DNA from: Thiothrix subterranea
GTDB lineage: Bacteria > Pseudomonadota > Gammaproteobacteria > Thiotrichales > Thiotrichaceae
Reading direction: 5' to 3'
Assembly: GCF_030930995.1 (NCBI RefSeq)
Contig: NZ_CP133217.1
Span: 868,001-932,000 of the forward strand
Length of the DNA: 64,000 nt
Part shown: piece by piece, positions 1 to 9,307 of the stretch
Layout of the letters: the number at the start of each line of letters is the position of its first letter
How positions within the stretch are numbered: the first letter of the stretch is position 1
Position numbers and translations under genes: made by a program
The notes under the pieces: model-generated
Database searches by the model: none
The model's input: only the letters and a program-made list of their open reading frames with translations
Told to the model about the DNA's origin: nothing

Positions 1-221
<221 letters not shown>

Positions 222-327
222 ACGCGCATACCTTGACCTGTAGCAGCGCATGGCGTGTCCACGCCTGCTAGGATCAAGGCATAACAAGCCATAACCCAAA
301 AACGCACACGTAACCACAGGGTCGTCG
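222..327 (+). other. pgi-glk spacer with hairpin
   Basis: The spacer contains an inverted repeat, TAGCA (241-245) with TGCTA (266-270) enclosing GGCGTG (252-257) and CACGCC (260-265). It can form a stem with an internal bulge but has no T-run, so it is not a classical intrinsic terminator. It may protect the pgi mRNA end or mark a processing point. No strong promoter for glk was recognised. Confidence 0.3.
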
Positions 328-1326
328 ATGAATGTAATTGCTGGTGATATTGGCGGTACAAAAAGCTGGCTGGCATGGGTGCAAGCCGATGCGCAGGCTA
401 CTAGGGTGTGCTTCGAGCATGTGTATGCCAGTGGCGAATTTGTCAGCGCCGAAGCGTTGTTGCAGCAATTCCTCGCGGATGCACAGCAAACACTTGCCCC
501 GGATGCTGTCTGTTTAGCCTTGCCGGGGCCGGTGCAAGCCGATCAACCGATTCGCCTCACCAATCTGGATTGGACGCTGGAACATGCCGCGCTGCAAGCC
601 TTGCTGAATACCCCACAACTGTTTTTTATGAACGATTTCCAAGCGGCGGCGGCAGGTGTTGCCACGCTAACGGCGGACGATTATGTGGTGTTGAATGCGG
701 GGGATTCCCTTCGGCTACGCTCAGGGAACGGGGAATCGCGTGTGATTACGGGCGCGGGGACGGGTTTGGGGTTGGCGTGGATGCAAGCGGATGCGAATGG
801 GCATTACCAGAGTTTTGCGACCGAAGGCGGGCATACCGATTTTGCGCCAGCGAATGCCCAGCAAGAACGCTTGCTGGCATTTATGCGGGAACGTTTCAGC
901 CATGTGTCGTGGGAACGGGTGTTGTCTGGTCCCGGCGTGAATCAGGTCTACCAGTTTTGTTTGCACGATATGACGGGCAGTTTGCCAGATGAGTTGCGTG
1001 ACCGCGGTGGGGCGGAAGTGAATAGCGCTGCCCAAGCGGGCGACCCGATCGCGCTGGCGGCAATGGAATTGTTTACCGATATTTACGCTAACTGGGTCGG
1101 TAATGTGGCGCTGCTCTACCAACCACGCGGCGGTTTATATTTAGCGGGTGGCATTTCCGCCCGTATCCAAACTTGGTTACAGACACCCCGGTTTTTGGCG
1201 GCTTGTTTTGACAAAGGCAGGATGGCTGGCTTGGTTCAGCAAATGCCTATTTACTTAATTACCAATACGCGGCTCGGCTTACAAGGGGCGCTGGCGGCTG
1301 CGTTGCACCATAGGAAAACATCATGA
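328..1326 (+). CDS. glk: Glucokinase
   Basis: ATP-dependent glucokinase phosphorylating glucose to glucose 6-phosphate in the cytoplasm. The 332-residue length matches the bacterial Glk family (E. coli about 320). The N-terminal phosphate-binding motif DIGGTK lies at residues 7-12, FMNDFQAAAAG provides the catalytic-Asp region, and GTGLG and EGGHTDFAP are typical of Glk rather than ROK kinases. Its stop overlaps the glgC start (ATGA), indicating translational coupling. In this operon it would recover glucose released by maltodextrin breakdown. Confidence 0.93.
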   Translation: MNVIAGDIGGTKSWLAWVQADAQATRVCFEHVYASGEFVSAEALLQQFLADAQQTLAPDAVCLALPGPVQADQPIRLTNLDWTLEHAALQALLNTPQLFFMNDFQAAAAGVATLTADDYVVLNAGDSLRLRSGNGESRVITGAGTGLGLAWMQADANGHYQSFATEGGHTDFAPANAQQERLLAFMRERFSHVSWERVLSGPGVNQVYQFCLHDMTGSLPDELRDRGGAEVNSAAQAGDPIALAAMELFTDIYANWVGNVALLYQPRGGLYLAGGISARIQTWLQTPRFLAACFDKGRMAGLVQQMPIYLITNTRLGLQGALAAALHHRKTS

Positions 1327-2651
1327 CACTGGATAAAGATCAACAGGCGAAGCTGTACCGGTATTACACTGAGCCGAAGATGGTCACGGAATTGACTCGC
1401 AAAACCTTAGCGCTGGTGTTGGCGGGTGGCGAAGGGTCGCGTTTAAAAGACCTGACCATGTGGCGGGCAAAACCGGCTGTGCCATTTGGTGGCAAATACC
1501 GCATTATCGACTTTGCGCTGTCCAATTGCGTGAATTCGGGCATTCGGCGGGTTGGGGTGCTGACGCAATACAAATCGCATTCCATGATTCGCCATTTGCA
1601 ACGCGCTTGGGGGTTTATGCGGGCAGAAATCGGCGAATTCGTCGAAATTCTCCCCGCGCAACAACGCACCAGCAAAAAGGAATGGTATCAGGGGACAGCC
1701 GATGCGCTGTTCCAGAATCTCGACATTGTGCAACGCCATGACCCGGATTACGTGTTGGTATTGGGCGGCGACCATATTTATACGATGGATTATTCGCGCA
1801 TGTTGAAGCACCACTACGATAATCACGCTGATTTCACCGTGGGTTGTATTGAAGTGCCGGTCGAAGAAGCCAAGGGTTTTGGGGTGATGTCGGTCGATGA
1901 GCAATTGCGCATTACCGAATTCACGGAAAAGCCTGAGCATCCGCAAGAAATTGCGGGTAAGCCGGGCATGGCGTTGGCGTCGATGGGGATTTATATCTTT
2001 TCGCGCGATTTCCTCTACAAAGTGCTGTATGAAGATGCCGCGAAAACGCATTCGTCGCGGGATTTTGGCAAGGACATTATTCCTGCCAACATCCACAGCG
2101 CCAAGGCAATGGCCTATCCTTTCCGCAAGGAAAACGGCGACCCTGGCTACTGGCGTGACGTGGGGACACTGTATTCTTATTGGCAAGCCAATATGGAACA
2201 GTGCGCCGTCGAACCTGAACTGAATTTGTACGACCGCGACTGGCCAGTGTGGACGTATCAAGCACAATATCCACCCGCTAAATTCATTTTCGATGATGAA
2301 GGTTGCCGGGGTGAGGCTATTGATTCACTGATTTCAGCCGGTTGTATTCTTTCCGGTGCAAGGGTCAAACGCTCGCTGGTGTTTTTTGCTACCACGATTG
2401 GCAAATACAGCCATGTGCGTGATAGCGTGATTTTACCCAAAGTGAGCATTGGGGAAAATTGCCGGATTACCAAAGCCATTATCGACAAAGGCACGGTGAT
2501 CCCCGACGGTACGATTATCGGGGAAGACCTCGAACTCGACCGCAAACGTTTCCATGTCACCCCCGAAGGTATCGTGCTGGTCACAGCCGAAATGATGGGG
2601 CAGAAACTACGCACAGGCGATAAGGATGTATTATGGCGAATGGCCAGTTAA
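1323..2651 (+). CDS. glgC: Glucose-1-phosphate adenylyltransferase (ADP-glucose pyrophosphorylase)
   Basis: Makes ADP-glucose from ATP and glucose 1-phosphate, the committed step of glycogen synthesis. At 442 residues it is the usual GlgC size. The nucleotide-binding motif AGGEGSRLKDLT begins at residue 34, followed by RAKPAVPFGGKYRIIDF, and WYQGTADA and FTEKP mark the sugar-phosphate site. The C-terminal third is a left-handed beta-helix-like region carrying the regulatory domain. The family usually has GGRGSRL, and here Glu replaces the Arg in that loop. The gene overlaps glk by 4 bases and the GH57 gene by 19. Confidence 0.96.
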   Translation: MTLDKDQQAKLYRYYTEPKMVTELTRKTLALVLAGGEGSRLKDLTMWRAKPAVPFGGKYRIIDFALSNCVNSGIRRVGVLTQYKSHSMIRHLQRAWGFMRAEIGEFVEILPAQQRTSKKEWYQGTADALFQNLDIVQRHDPDYVLVLGGDHIYTMDYSRMLKHHYDNHADFTVGCIEVPVEEAKGFGVMSVDEQLRITEFTEKPEHPQEIAGKPGMALASMGIYIFSRDFLYKVLYEDAAKTHSSRDFGKDIIPANIHSAKAMAYPFRKENGDPGYWRDVGTLYSYWQANMEQCAVEPELNLYDRDWPVWTYQAQYPPAKFIFDDEGCRGEAIDSLISAGCILSGARVKRSLVFFATTIGKYSHVRDSVILPKVSIGENCRITKAIIDKGTVIPDGTIIGEDLELDRKRFHVTPEGIVLVTAEMMGQKLRTGDKDVLWRMAS

Positions 2652-4354
2652 ATGTTGTGCTCTGCTGGCACATGCACCAGCCGTGGTATCGCAACGGGTT
2701 GGACGGTGAATACCGCCTGCCGTGGGTGTATTTGCATGGCATCAAAGACTATAGCGACATGGCGGCGCATCTGGAAAAACACAGCCGGATGCGTAGCGTG
2801 GTTAACTTTGCGCCGGTTTTGCTGGAGCAAATTGACGACTATGCTCAGCAATTAAGCGCGTTCCTCAGCAAGGGTACGCCGATACAGGATAAGTTGCTGA
2901 ATCTGTTGGCAGGGGTTGAAGCCGTGCCTGCGGATACGGCGGCGCGTGCTGAATTGATTGCCGAATGCCAGCGTTGCCATGCGCCGACCATGATTCACAC
3001 ACACGCGCCATTCCAGCGCTTGTTCAAGATGATTGGTGCTACCGATGAATCGGGGGTTGGCAGTAAACACTTCCGCTGTTCCTTGGTGTATTTGAGCGAC
3101 CAGTATTTTTTGGATTTGCTGACCTGGTATCACTTGGCGTGGTTGGGGCAGTCGTTGCAAGACTTGCCGGTTATCCAGCGTTTGTTGCAACAGGGCAGCG
3201 AGTTCAGCGCGGCGGATCGGCGCGATTTGCTGGGTGTGATTCGCGATTGTCTGGCAAACCTGATTCCGCGCTATCGCAAGCTGGCGGAAGCGGGACGGGT
3301 AGAATTGTCGATGACGCCGTACATGCACCCGATTGTGCCATTGCTGAATAATTTCAATAACCTGCGCTGTTCCTTGCCGGATGCGCCCGTGCCGCAAACC
3401 ACGTATTACCCGGATGGCGAAGCGCGGTCACGCTGGCATTTGCAGCAAGGCATCGACGTTTTCCAACGCTATTTCGGCATGAAACCGCAAGGCGTGTGGC
3501 TCTCCGAAGGTGGGATTAGCGAAGACGCGGTAAGCCTGTTGGATGAGCTGGGAATTCGCTGGACGGCCTCCGGTGAGGGCGTGTGGCGCAACAGTTGCCG
3601 CTTATCCGGTTACGATGGCGAAGACGAACACAGCAAACGTAGCCTGTTCATGCCGTATCAGCAAGTGGATAGCAAGGTGCGCGTGTTTTTCCGCGATGAT
3701 GGCTTGTCGGATTTGATCGGCTTTAAGTACAGCACGTGGCACGCCCGCGATGCGGTGGCGGATTTCGTGCAACACTTGGAAAACATTGCGGTATTCCTGA
3801 ATCACAATGCATCCAATCAAGTGGTGTCGATCATTTTGGATGGCGAAAATGCGTGGGAATATTATCCGAAAAATGGCGCGTATTTCCTCGATGCGTTGTA
3901 TGCCGCTCTGAGCAGTTCCGACCAAATCAAGATGGTCACGTTTGCAGAAGCCAGTAACTTGCCGACGCGCACCTTGCCTGCGATTTGTGCGGGCAGTTGG
4001 GTGTATGGCTCGTTCTCGACGTGGATTGGTTCGCCCGATAAAAACCGTGGGTGGGATTACCTTGCTGCTGCCAAAGTCGCCTTCGACGAGGTAATGGCAG
4101 CGGGTACGCTCGATACCCAACAGCAAGCACTCGCCAGCCGTCAGTTGGGGATTTGCGAAGGGTCGGACTGGTTCTGGTGGTTCGGCGATTACAATCCGGC
4201 GGATAGCGTGCGCGATTTCGAGCGCTTGTTCCGTCAGCAATTGCACAAGCTGTATGAAATGTTGGGCGTGGATGCGCCCGCGTATTTGGATAAACCGATG
4301 TCACAAGGTGGTGCAGGCGCTGAAAATGCGGGCACGATGCGTAGGAATACTTGA
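2633..4354 (+). CDS. Glycoside hydrolase family 57 protein (alpha-glucan acting)
   Basis: A 573-residue member of the GH57 family, which contains retaining alpha-amylases, 4-alpha-glucanotransferases and branching enzymes. The N-terminal WHMHQPWYR motif is the first conserved GH57 block. GVWLSEGG places the probable nucleophile at Glu292, and LDGENAWEYY places the probable acid/base at Asp403. There is no signal peptide, so it works in the cytoplasm. It starts inside glgC and is followed by malQ with touching codons, which fits a role in trimming or rearranging glycogen or maltodextrin. The exact activity cannot be told from sequence alone. Confidence 0.85.
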   Translation: MANGQLNVVLCWHMHQPWYRNGLDGEYRLPWVYLHGIKDYSDMAAHLEKHSRMRSVVNFAPVLLEQIDDYAQQLSAFLSKGTPIQDKLLNLLAGVEAVPADTAARAELIAECQRCHAPTMIHTHAPFQRLFKMIGATDESGVGSKHFRCSLVYLSDQYFLDLLTWYHLAWLGQSLQDLPVIQRLLQQGSEFSAADRRDLLGVIRDCLANLIPRYRKLAEAGRVELSMTPYMHPIVPLLNNFNNLRCSLPDAPVPQTTYYPDGEARSRWHLQQGIDVFQRYFGMKPQGVWLSEGGISEDAVSLLDELGIRWTASGEGVWRNSCRLSGYDGEDEHSKRSLFMPYQQVDSKVRVFFRDDGLSDLIGFKYSTWHARDAVADFVQHLENIAVFLNHNASNQVVSIILDGENAWEYYPKNGAYFLDALYAALSSSDQIKMVTFAEASNLPTRTLPAICAGSWVYGSFSTWIGSPDKNRGWDYLAAAKVAFDEVMAAGTLDTQQQALASRQLGICEGSDWFWWFGDYNPADSVRDFERLFRQQLHKLYEMLGVDAPAYLDKPMSQGGAGAENAGTMRRNT

Positions 4355-5748
4355 TGGGGATACAAACGATTGGACGGGCGGCGGGGGTGTTGTTGCACCC
4401 CACTTCTTTGCCGAGCGGTAAGTTGGATGCGGATGCGTACCGCTGGGTGGATTGGCTGGCGGATGCAGGCTTTAAGGTCTGGCAAATGTTGCCGCTGGGT
4501 GTGCCGCTGGCGGGGCTGTCGCCGTATCAATGCGCGTCAGCGTTTGCCGTAAATCCGGGGTTGTTTGAAGAAACCCCTCTTAACCCCGCTGCTTCTTTCG
4601 ACGCTTGGTACGCCAACCAAAAACACTGGGTCGAAGACTACGCCCTGTTCATGGTGCTAAAACAGCAGTTCGATGGCAAGGAATGGGCTGCATGGCCCAC
4701 TGAGTTCCGTAGCCGCGATTCCAAAACGCTGTTCACGGCACGCGGCGAACACGCCGAAGCCCTCGCCGCCATTATCCACGAGCAATATTCCTGCTGGTTG
4801 CAATGGCAAGCCTTGCGCACTTATGCCACCGAGCGCGGCGTTGCCCTGTTCGGTGACATGCCCATTTTCGTCGCTTACGACAGCGCGGATGTGTGGGCAA
4901 ATCCGCAACGCTTCCTGCTGGATGATACCGGCACACCAACCTTAGTAACCGGCGTGCCGCCCGACTATTTCTCCGAAACAGGGCAGCGTTGGGGCAATCC
5001 GCACTATCATTGGGAAAATATGCAGGCGGAAAACTTCCAATGGTGGCAACAACGCTTGCTGTATCACTTTGAATTTTTCGATTTAGTGCGGCTAGATCAC
5101 TTCCGTGGTTTAGCGGCAAGCTGGATGATTCCGGCAACTGAGCCGACCGCGATCAATGGCTATTGGCAGGCCGTTCCCGGTGACGCCATGCTTGCCAGCT
5201 TGCAAGCGGCACTGGGGAATATCCCGTTAGTCGCTGAAGATTTGGGGGTGATTACGCCCGATGTGACGGAATTGCGTGATAAATACGACTTACCGGGCAT
5301 GAGCGTGCTGCAATTTGGCTTCGATCACTTTGAGGATAACCCACACAAACCCCACAATGTACGCGCTAACACGGTGTATTATACGGGAACGCACGATAAC
5401 GACACCTTGCAGGGTTGGTTTACCAGCTTAAGTGAGGAAGCCCAACAACACGTTATGCAGGTGTTGGGCATTGAGGATACCTCACAGGTAACAGATACCA
5501 TGCTGGACACGATTTTCGCCAGCAGCGCATTGTTAGCCATGATTCCATTACAAGATTTGCTGCATTTAGGTAGCGCTGCCCGCATGAATACCCCCGGTAC
5601 GGTGGAAGGTAATTGGGCATGGCGCTTCGACTGGTCAGACATACCGGATACTCTGGCATCACAATTGCATGAAAAACTACAGGGACACCAGCGAGATGAA
5701 CGAGAACTTGATTCGGATACAACAAGGCACACATCACGATCCGTTTGA
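4354..5748 (+). CDS. malQ: 4-alpha-glucanotransferase (amylomaltase)
   Basis: GH77 amylomaltase that transfers alpha-1,4-glucan segments between maltodextrins and releases glucose. At 464 residues it is the compact bacterial or plant D-enzyme form without the long N-terminal extension of E. coli MalQ. Typical blocks are GVLLHPTSLPS near the N-terminus, VRLDHFRG with the probable nucleophile Asp248, VAEDLGVIT with the acid/base Glu, and YTGTHDNDT. I chose the ATG at 4354, which overlaps the previous stop (TGATG); a TTG one codon upstream is possible. The last 53 bases overlap the chosen glgB start. Confidence 0.94.
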   Translation: MGIQTIGRAAGVLLHPTSLPSGKLDADAYRWVDWLADAGFKVWQMLPLGVPLAGLSPYQCASAFAVNPGLFEETPLNPAASFDAWYANQKHWVEDYALFMVLKQQFDGKEWAAWPTEFRSRDSKTLFTARGEHAEALAAIIHEQYSCWLQWQALRTYATERGVALFGDMPIFVAYDSADVWANPQRFLLDDTGTPTLVTGVPPDYFSETGQRWGNPHYHWENMQAENFQWWQQRLLYHFEFFDLVRLDHFRGLAASWMIPATEPTAINGYWQAVPGDAMLASLQAALGNIPLVAEDLGVITPDVTELRDKYDLPGMSVLQFGFDHFEDNPHKPHNVRANTVYYTGTHDNDTLQGWFTSLSEEAQQHVMQVLGIEDTSQVTDTMLDTIFASSALLAMIPLQDLLHLGSAARMNTPGTVEGNWAWRFDWSDIPDTLASQLHEKLQGHQRDERELDSDTTRHTSRSV

Positions 5749-7864
5749 CTGGCTGGGATGGCATCCGCTACCGGATGGCAACTGGGTGCTGCGTACTTTC
5801 ATGCCTGCCGCTGAAGCGGTTGAAGTCGTCGGGCATGGATTGATGACACGCCTAGAAGGTACTGATTGTTTTGAAGCGAAGCTATCCTCTCCGACTGACG
5901 CCGCTCCTTCGCACCCCGCCCTACGCTGGCAGGACAAACAAGCAGGCAACTGGCACGATGCCGTCTGTCCCTACACGTTTCCTCCACAGGTGGGCGACCT
6001 TGATTTGCATCTCCTTGGTCAAGGTCGCCATCACCACGCTTGGAAAGTGCTCGGGTCACACGCTATCAGCGTTGATGGTGTCGCAGGCACACTGTTCGCG
6101 GTATGGGCACCTGCTGTAAAGCGCGTCAGCGTGATCGGCGATTTCAATGCGTGGGACGGGCGCAGACACCCGATGCGGGTGCGCGGTGAAACCGGCGTGT
6201 GGGAAATTTTCATCCCGGGCATTGCGGTCGGCACCTCGTACAAATACGAAATTCTCAATCGGCATGATGCCATCGTGGTCAAAACCGACCCGTATGCGCA
6301 GCAAATGTTCATGCGTCCCGAAACCACTTCCCGCGTTCCCAATGATGTGCCGCACCCTTGGCAAGATAGCGCGTGGATTGCCACCCGCGAACAGTTCGAT
6401 TGGCAACACCAACCCATGAGCGTGTACGAATTGCACCCCGGTTCGTGGCGCAAACACCCGGATGGGCGTTTTTATTCGTGGGCGGAACTCACAGAAACAC
6501 TGATTCCTTATGTCACCGACTTGAATTACACCCACATCGAATTAATGCCGGTCGCGGAACACCCGTTGGATGAATCGTGGGGTTATCAGGTATCGGGGTA
6601 TTACGCCCCCACGGCGCGTTACGGTACGCCGGACGATTTCCGTGCCTTTGTGGATGCCTGCCACGTGGCGGGGCTTGGCGTATTGCTGGATTGGGTTCCG
6701 GCGCATTTCCCCAAAGATGATTTTGCGCTGGCAAAATTTACCGGCGAACCGCTTTACGAACACGCTGACCCACGGCGTGGCGAACATCAGGATTGGGGCA
6801 CGCTGATTTTTGATTTCGGGCGCAATGAGGTGAAGAACTTTCTGATTTCCAATGCGTTGTATTGGATTGATGAATTCCACATTGACGGTTTGCGGGTGGA
6901 TGCGGTTGCTTCAATGCTGTATCTGGATTATTCACGCAAAGCAGGCGAATGGTTGCCCAACCAATACGGCGGACGCGAAAACATTGAAGCGATTGCGTTT
7001 TTGCGCGAAATGAATACCGTGGTACATGGTTATTTCCCCGGCGTATTGACGATTGCGGAAGAATCCACCTCATGGCCTGCGGTATCGCGCCCCGTGGAAA
7101 TCGGCGGCTTGGGTTTCAGCATGAAATGGAACATGGGTTGGATGAACGACAACCTCAAGTACATTGAGCAGAACCCCGTGCATCGTAAATACCATCATAA
7201 CTTACTGACCTTTAGCCAGATTTATGCGTATTCGGAAAACTTTGTGCTGCCGCTGTCGCACGACGAAGTGGTGCATTTAAAGCACAGTATGTTGGATAAA
7301 ATGCCCGGCGATTACTGGCAAGCCTTTGCGAATTTGCGCTTGTTTTATGCGTGGCACTACGCGCACCCCGGCAAAAAGCTGCTGTTCATGGGCAGTGAGT
7401 TCGGACAATGGGCAGAGTGGAACGTGAAAAAAGAGCTGGATTGGGCGTTATGCCAATTTCCGGCGCATGACAGCATTCGCCATGTATTGCGGGACTTGAA
7501 CCGCCTGTACCGTGATTTGCCTGCGTTACACCATTACGATTTTGACGGGCGCGGCTTTCAGTGGATTGATTGCCACGATTCTGATCAGTCGGTGTTGAGC
7601 TTGATCCGGCACGGTGAAAATCCTGATGATCAGTTGATTATATTGCTAAACTTTACCCCAGTACCCCGTTACGCTTACCGTATTGGGGTTCCCACTGCTG
7701 CGAGCTACCGCGAAGTGCTGAATACCGATTCGGAATACTATGGCGGGAGCAATTGCGGCAATGCGGGCATGATTCCGGTGCAACCTCATGCATGGATGGG
7801 GTTTGAGCATTCGGTCGAAGTCACCCTGCCGCCACTGGCGGCGTTATTTTTACAAGCGTGCTGA
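5696..7864 (+). CDS. glgB: 1,4-alpha-glucan branching enzyme
   Basis: GH13 branching enzyme that introduces alpha-1,6 branches into glycogen. From the ATG at 5696 it has 722 residues, matching E. coli GlgB (728). An N-terminal CBM48-like region is followed by the TIM-barrel with DWVPAHFPKD, GLRVDAV (nucleophile Asp402), AEES (acid/base at 455-456) and LSHDEVVH. An upstream in-frame ATG at 5669 would add nine unconserved residues, and the N-terminus MNENLIRIQQG aligns better with the family. It overlaps malQ and ends three bases before glgA. Confidence 0.95.
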   Translation: MNENLIRIQQGTHHDPFDWLGWHPLPDGNWVLRTFMPAAEAVEVVGHGLMTRLEGTDCFEAKLSSPTDAAPSHPALRWQDKQAGNWHDAVCPYTFPPQVGDLDLHLLGQGRHHHAWKVLGSHAISVDGVAGTLFAVWAPAVKRVSVIGDFNAWDGRRHPMRVRGETGVWEIFIPGIAVGTSYKYEILNRHDAIVVKTDPYAQQMFMRPETTSRVPNDVPHPWQDSAWIATREQFDWQHQPMSVYELHPGSWRKHPDGRFYSWAELTETLIPYVTDLNYTHIELMPVAEHPLDESWGYQVSGYYAPTARYGTPDDFRAFVDACHVAGLGVLLDWVPAHFPKDDFALAKFTGEPLYEHADPRRGEHQDWGTLIFDFGRNEVKNFLISNALYWIDEFHIDGLRVDAVASMLYLDYSRKAGEWLPNQYGGRENIEAIAFLREMNTVVHGYFPGVLTIAEESTSWPAVSRPVEIGGLGFSMKWNMGWMNDNLKYIEQNPVHRKYHHNLLTFSQIYAYSENFVLPLSHDEVVHLKHSMLDKMPGDYWQAFANLRLFYAWHYAHPGKKLLFMGSEFGQWAEWNVKKELDWALCQFPAHDSIRHVLRDLNRLYRDLPALHHYDFDGRGFQWIDCHDSDQSVLSLIRHGENPDDQLIILLNFTPVPRYAYRIGVPTAASYREVLNTDSEYYGGSNCGNAGMIPVQPHAWMGFEHSVEVTLPPLAALFLQAC

Positions 7865-9307
7865 ATGAAACTACTGTTTGTTGCGAGTGAAGCCTACCCC
7901 TTGGTAAAAACGGGCGGGCTGGGGGATGTTGCGTACAGTTTGCCAGTGGCCTTGCACAAAGCCGAGGTGGATGTGCGGCTGTTGCTGCCCGGCTACCGCG
8001 ATTTATTGCGCAAATTGCGTGGCGTGCGGATTCTGGGCTGGCTGGAATTGCAAGGTGCAGGGCAACTACACACGGTGCGGATTCTGGAAAGCCAGCACCC
8101 CGATTACCCGTTCCCGCTGTGGATTGTGGATTGCCCCGCGTTGTTTGATCGCCCCGGTAACCCGTATTTGCAACCGAATGGCTACGATTGGGCAGATAAT
8201 GTCGAGCGCTACACCGTGTTTGCACGGGCAGGGGCGGAATTGGCACGGGATGCGCTACAATTGGACTGGACACCGGATGTGGTACACGCACACGACTGGC
8301 AAACCGGCCTAGTGCCTGCGTTTCTGGATATGCTGCCGCAACGCCCGCAACGGATTTTCACCATCCACAATCTGGCTTACGGCGGGCACTTTTCACAAGC
8401 CGATTTCACCCGTTTGCACCTACCCAGCTATTGGTGGTCGGGGGAAGGCGCGGAATTCTACGGCGGCTTTTCGATGCTGAAAGCGGGCATTGTGTATTCG
8501 GATGTTGTCACCACGGTTAGCCCCACCTATGCGCGGGAAATCTGCACGCCATCGTTTGGCTACGGCATGGATGGCTTGCTGCAATCGCGCAGTTACAAGC
8601 TGTATGGCATCCTCAATGGCATTGATAACGACATTTGGAATCCGGCGACGGATAAGTATTTGCCTGCACATTATGCTGTCGATGCCATTCAACCGGGCAA
8701 AAGTCAGAACAAAGCGGCATTGCTGCAACGTTTTGGGGTGGAAAATCCGGCGGAACACCTGCCATTCCCGTTATTGGGCATGGTCAGCCGTTTGGTGGAA
8801 CAAAAAGGCGTGGATTTGATCATCAACGCGATTCCCGATGTGCTGGCGATGACGGATGCTCGCTTTGTGCTGATTGGTGCAGGTCATGGCTATTTTGAGC
8901 AACGCTTACGCGAACTTGCTGCGCAACACCCGGAGCGTGTATTCGTCTTCATCGGCTATGATGAACAGTTGGCGCATTTGCTGGAAGCGGGCGCGGATAT
9001 GTTCCTCATGCCGTCGCGTTTTGAACCGTGCGGGCTGAACCAGATGTACAGCTTGCGCTATGGAACCCCACCGATTGTGCTGCATACCGGCGGTTTAGCG
9101 GATACGGTGACGGATGCGGTGGATGGTTTCGTCTTCCATGAGCCGCTGACCAGCGTGCTGAAAGGCACAATCTTACGGGCAATCGACTGTTTCTATCAGC
9201 CTGCTGTGTGGCAGCAATTGCAGACCAACGGCATGAAACATGCATTCGGATGGGACAACAGCGCCACCGACTATCTGGCGCTATACAACAAAGGAGCAAC
9301 CGCATGA
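7865..9307 (+). CDS. glgA: Glycogen synthase (ADP-glucose)
   Basis: GT5 glycosyltransferase that elongates alpha-1,4-glucan from ADP-glucose. The 480-residue length is typical. The N-terminal ADP-glucose loop K15-T-G-G-L is intact, HAHDWQTGL and HNLAYGG belong to the first Rossmann domain, and [28 protein letters not shown] and HTGGLADTV to the second. It starts directly after glgB and its stop overlaps the glgP start (ATGA), so it is probably translated together with both neighbours. Confidence 0.96.
   Translation: MKLLFVASEAYPLVKTGGLGDVAYSLPVALHKAEVDVRLLLPGYRDLLRKLRGVRILGWLELQGAGQLHTVRILESQHPDYPFPLWIVDCPALFDRPGNPYLQPNGYDWADNVERYTVFARAGAELARDALQLDWTPDVVHAHDWQTGLVPAFLDMLPQRPQRIFTIHNLAYGGHFSQADFTRLHLPSYWWSGEGAEFYGGFSMLKAGIVYSDVVTTVSPTYAREICTPSFGYGMDGLLQSRSYKLYGILNGIDNDIWNPATDKYLPAHYAVDAIQPGKSQNKAALLQRFGVENPAEHLPFPLLGMVSRLVEQKGVDLIINAIPDVLAMTDARFVLIGAGHGYFEQRLRELAAQHPERVFVFIGYDEQLAHLLEAGADMFLMPSRFEPCGLNQMYSLRYGTPPIVLHTGGLADTVTDAVDGFVFHEPLTSVLKGTILRAIDCFYQPAVWQQLQTNGMKHAFGWDNSATDYLALYNKGATA

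Noticed and set aside
252-265. The palindrome after pgi as an intrinsic terminator
   Set aside because: No T-run follows on the + strand, so it is listed only as a hairpin.
1443-2267. A long minus-strand reading frame opposite glgC
   Set aside because: It is a shadow of the glgC codon pattern with no recognisable protein features; long antisense frames of this sort recur opposite most of the real genes.
9208-9303. An upstream start for glgP inside glgA
   Set aside because: It adds 32 unconserved residues and lies wholly within glgA, while the ATG at 9304 gives the expected length and an ATGA overlap.
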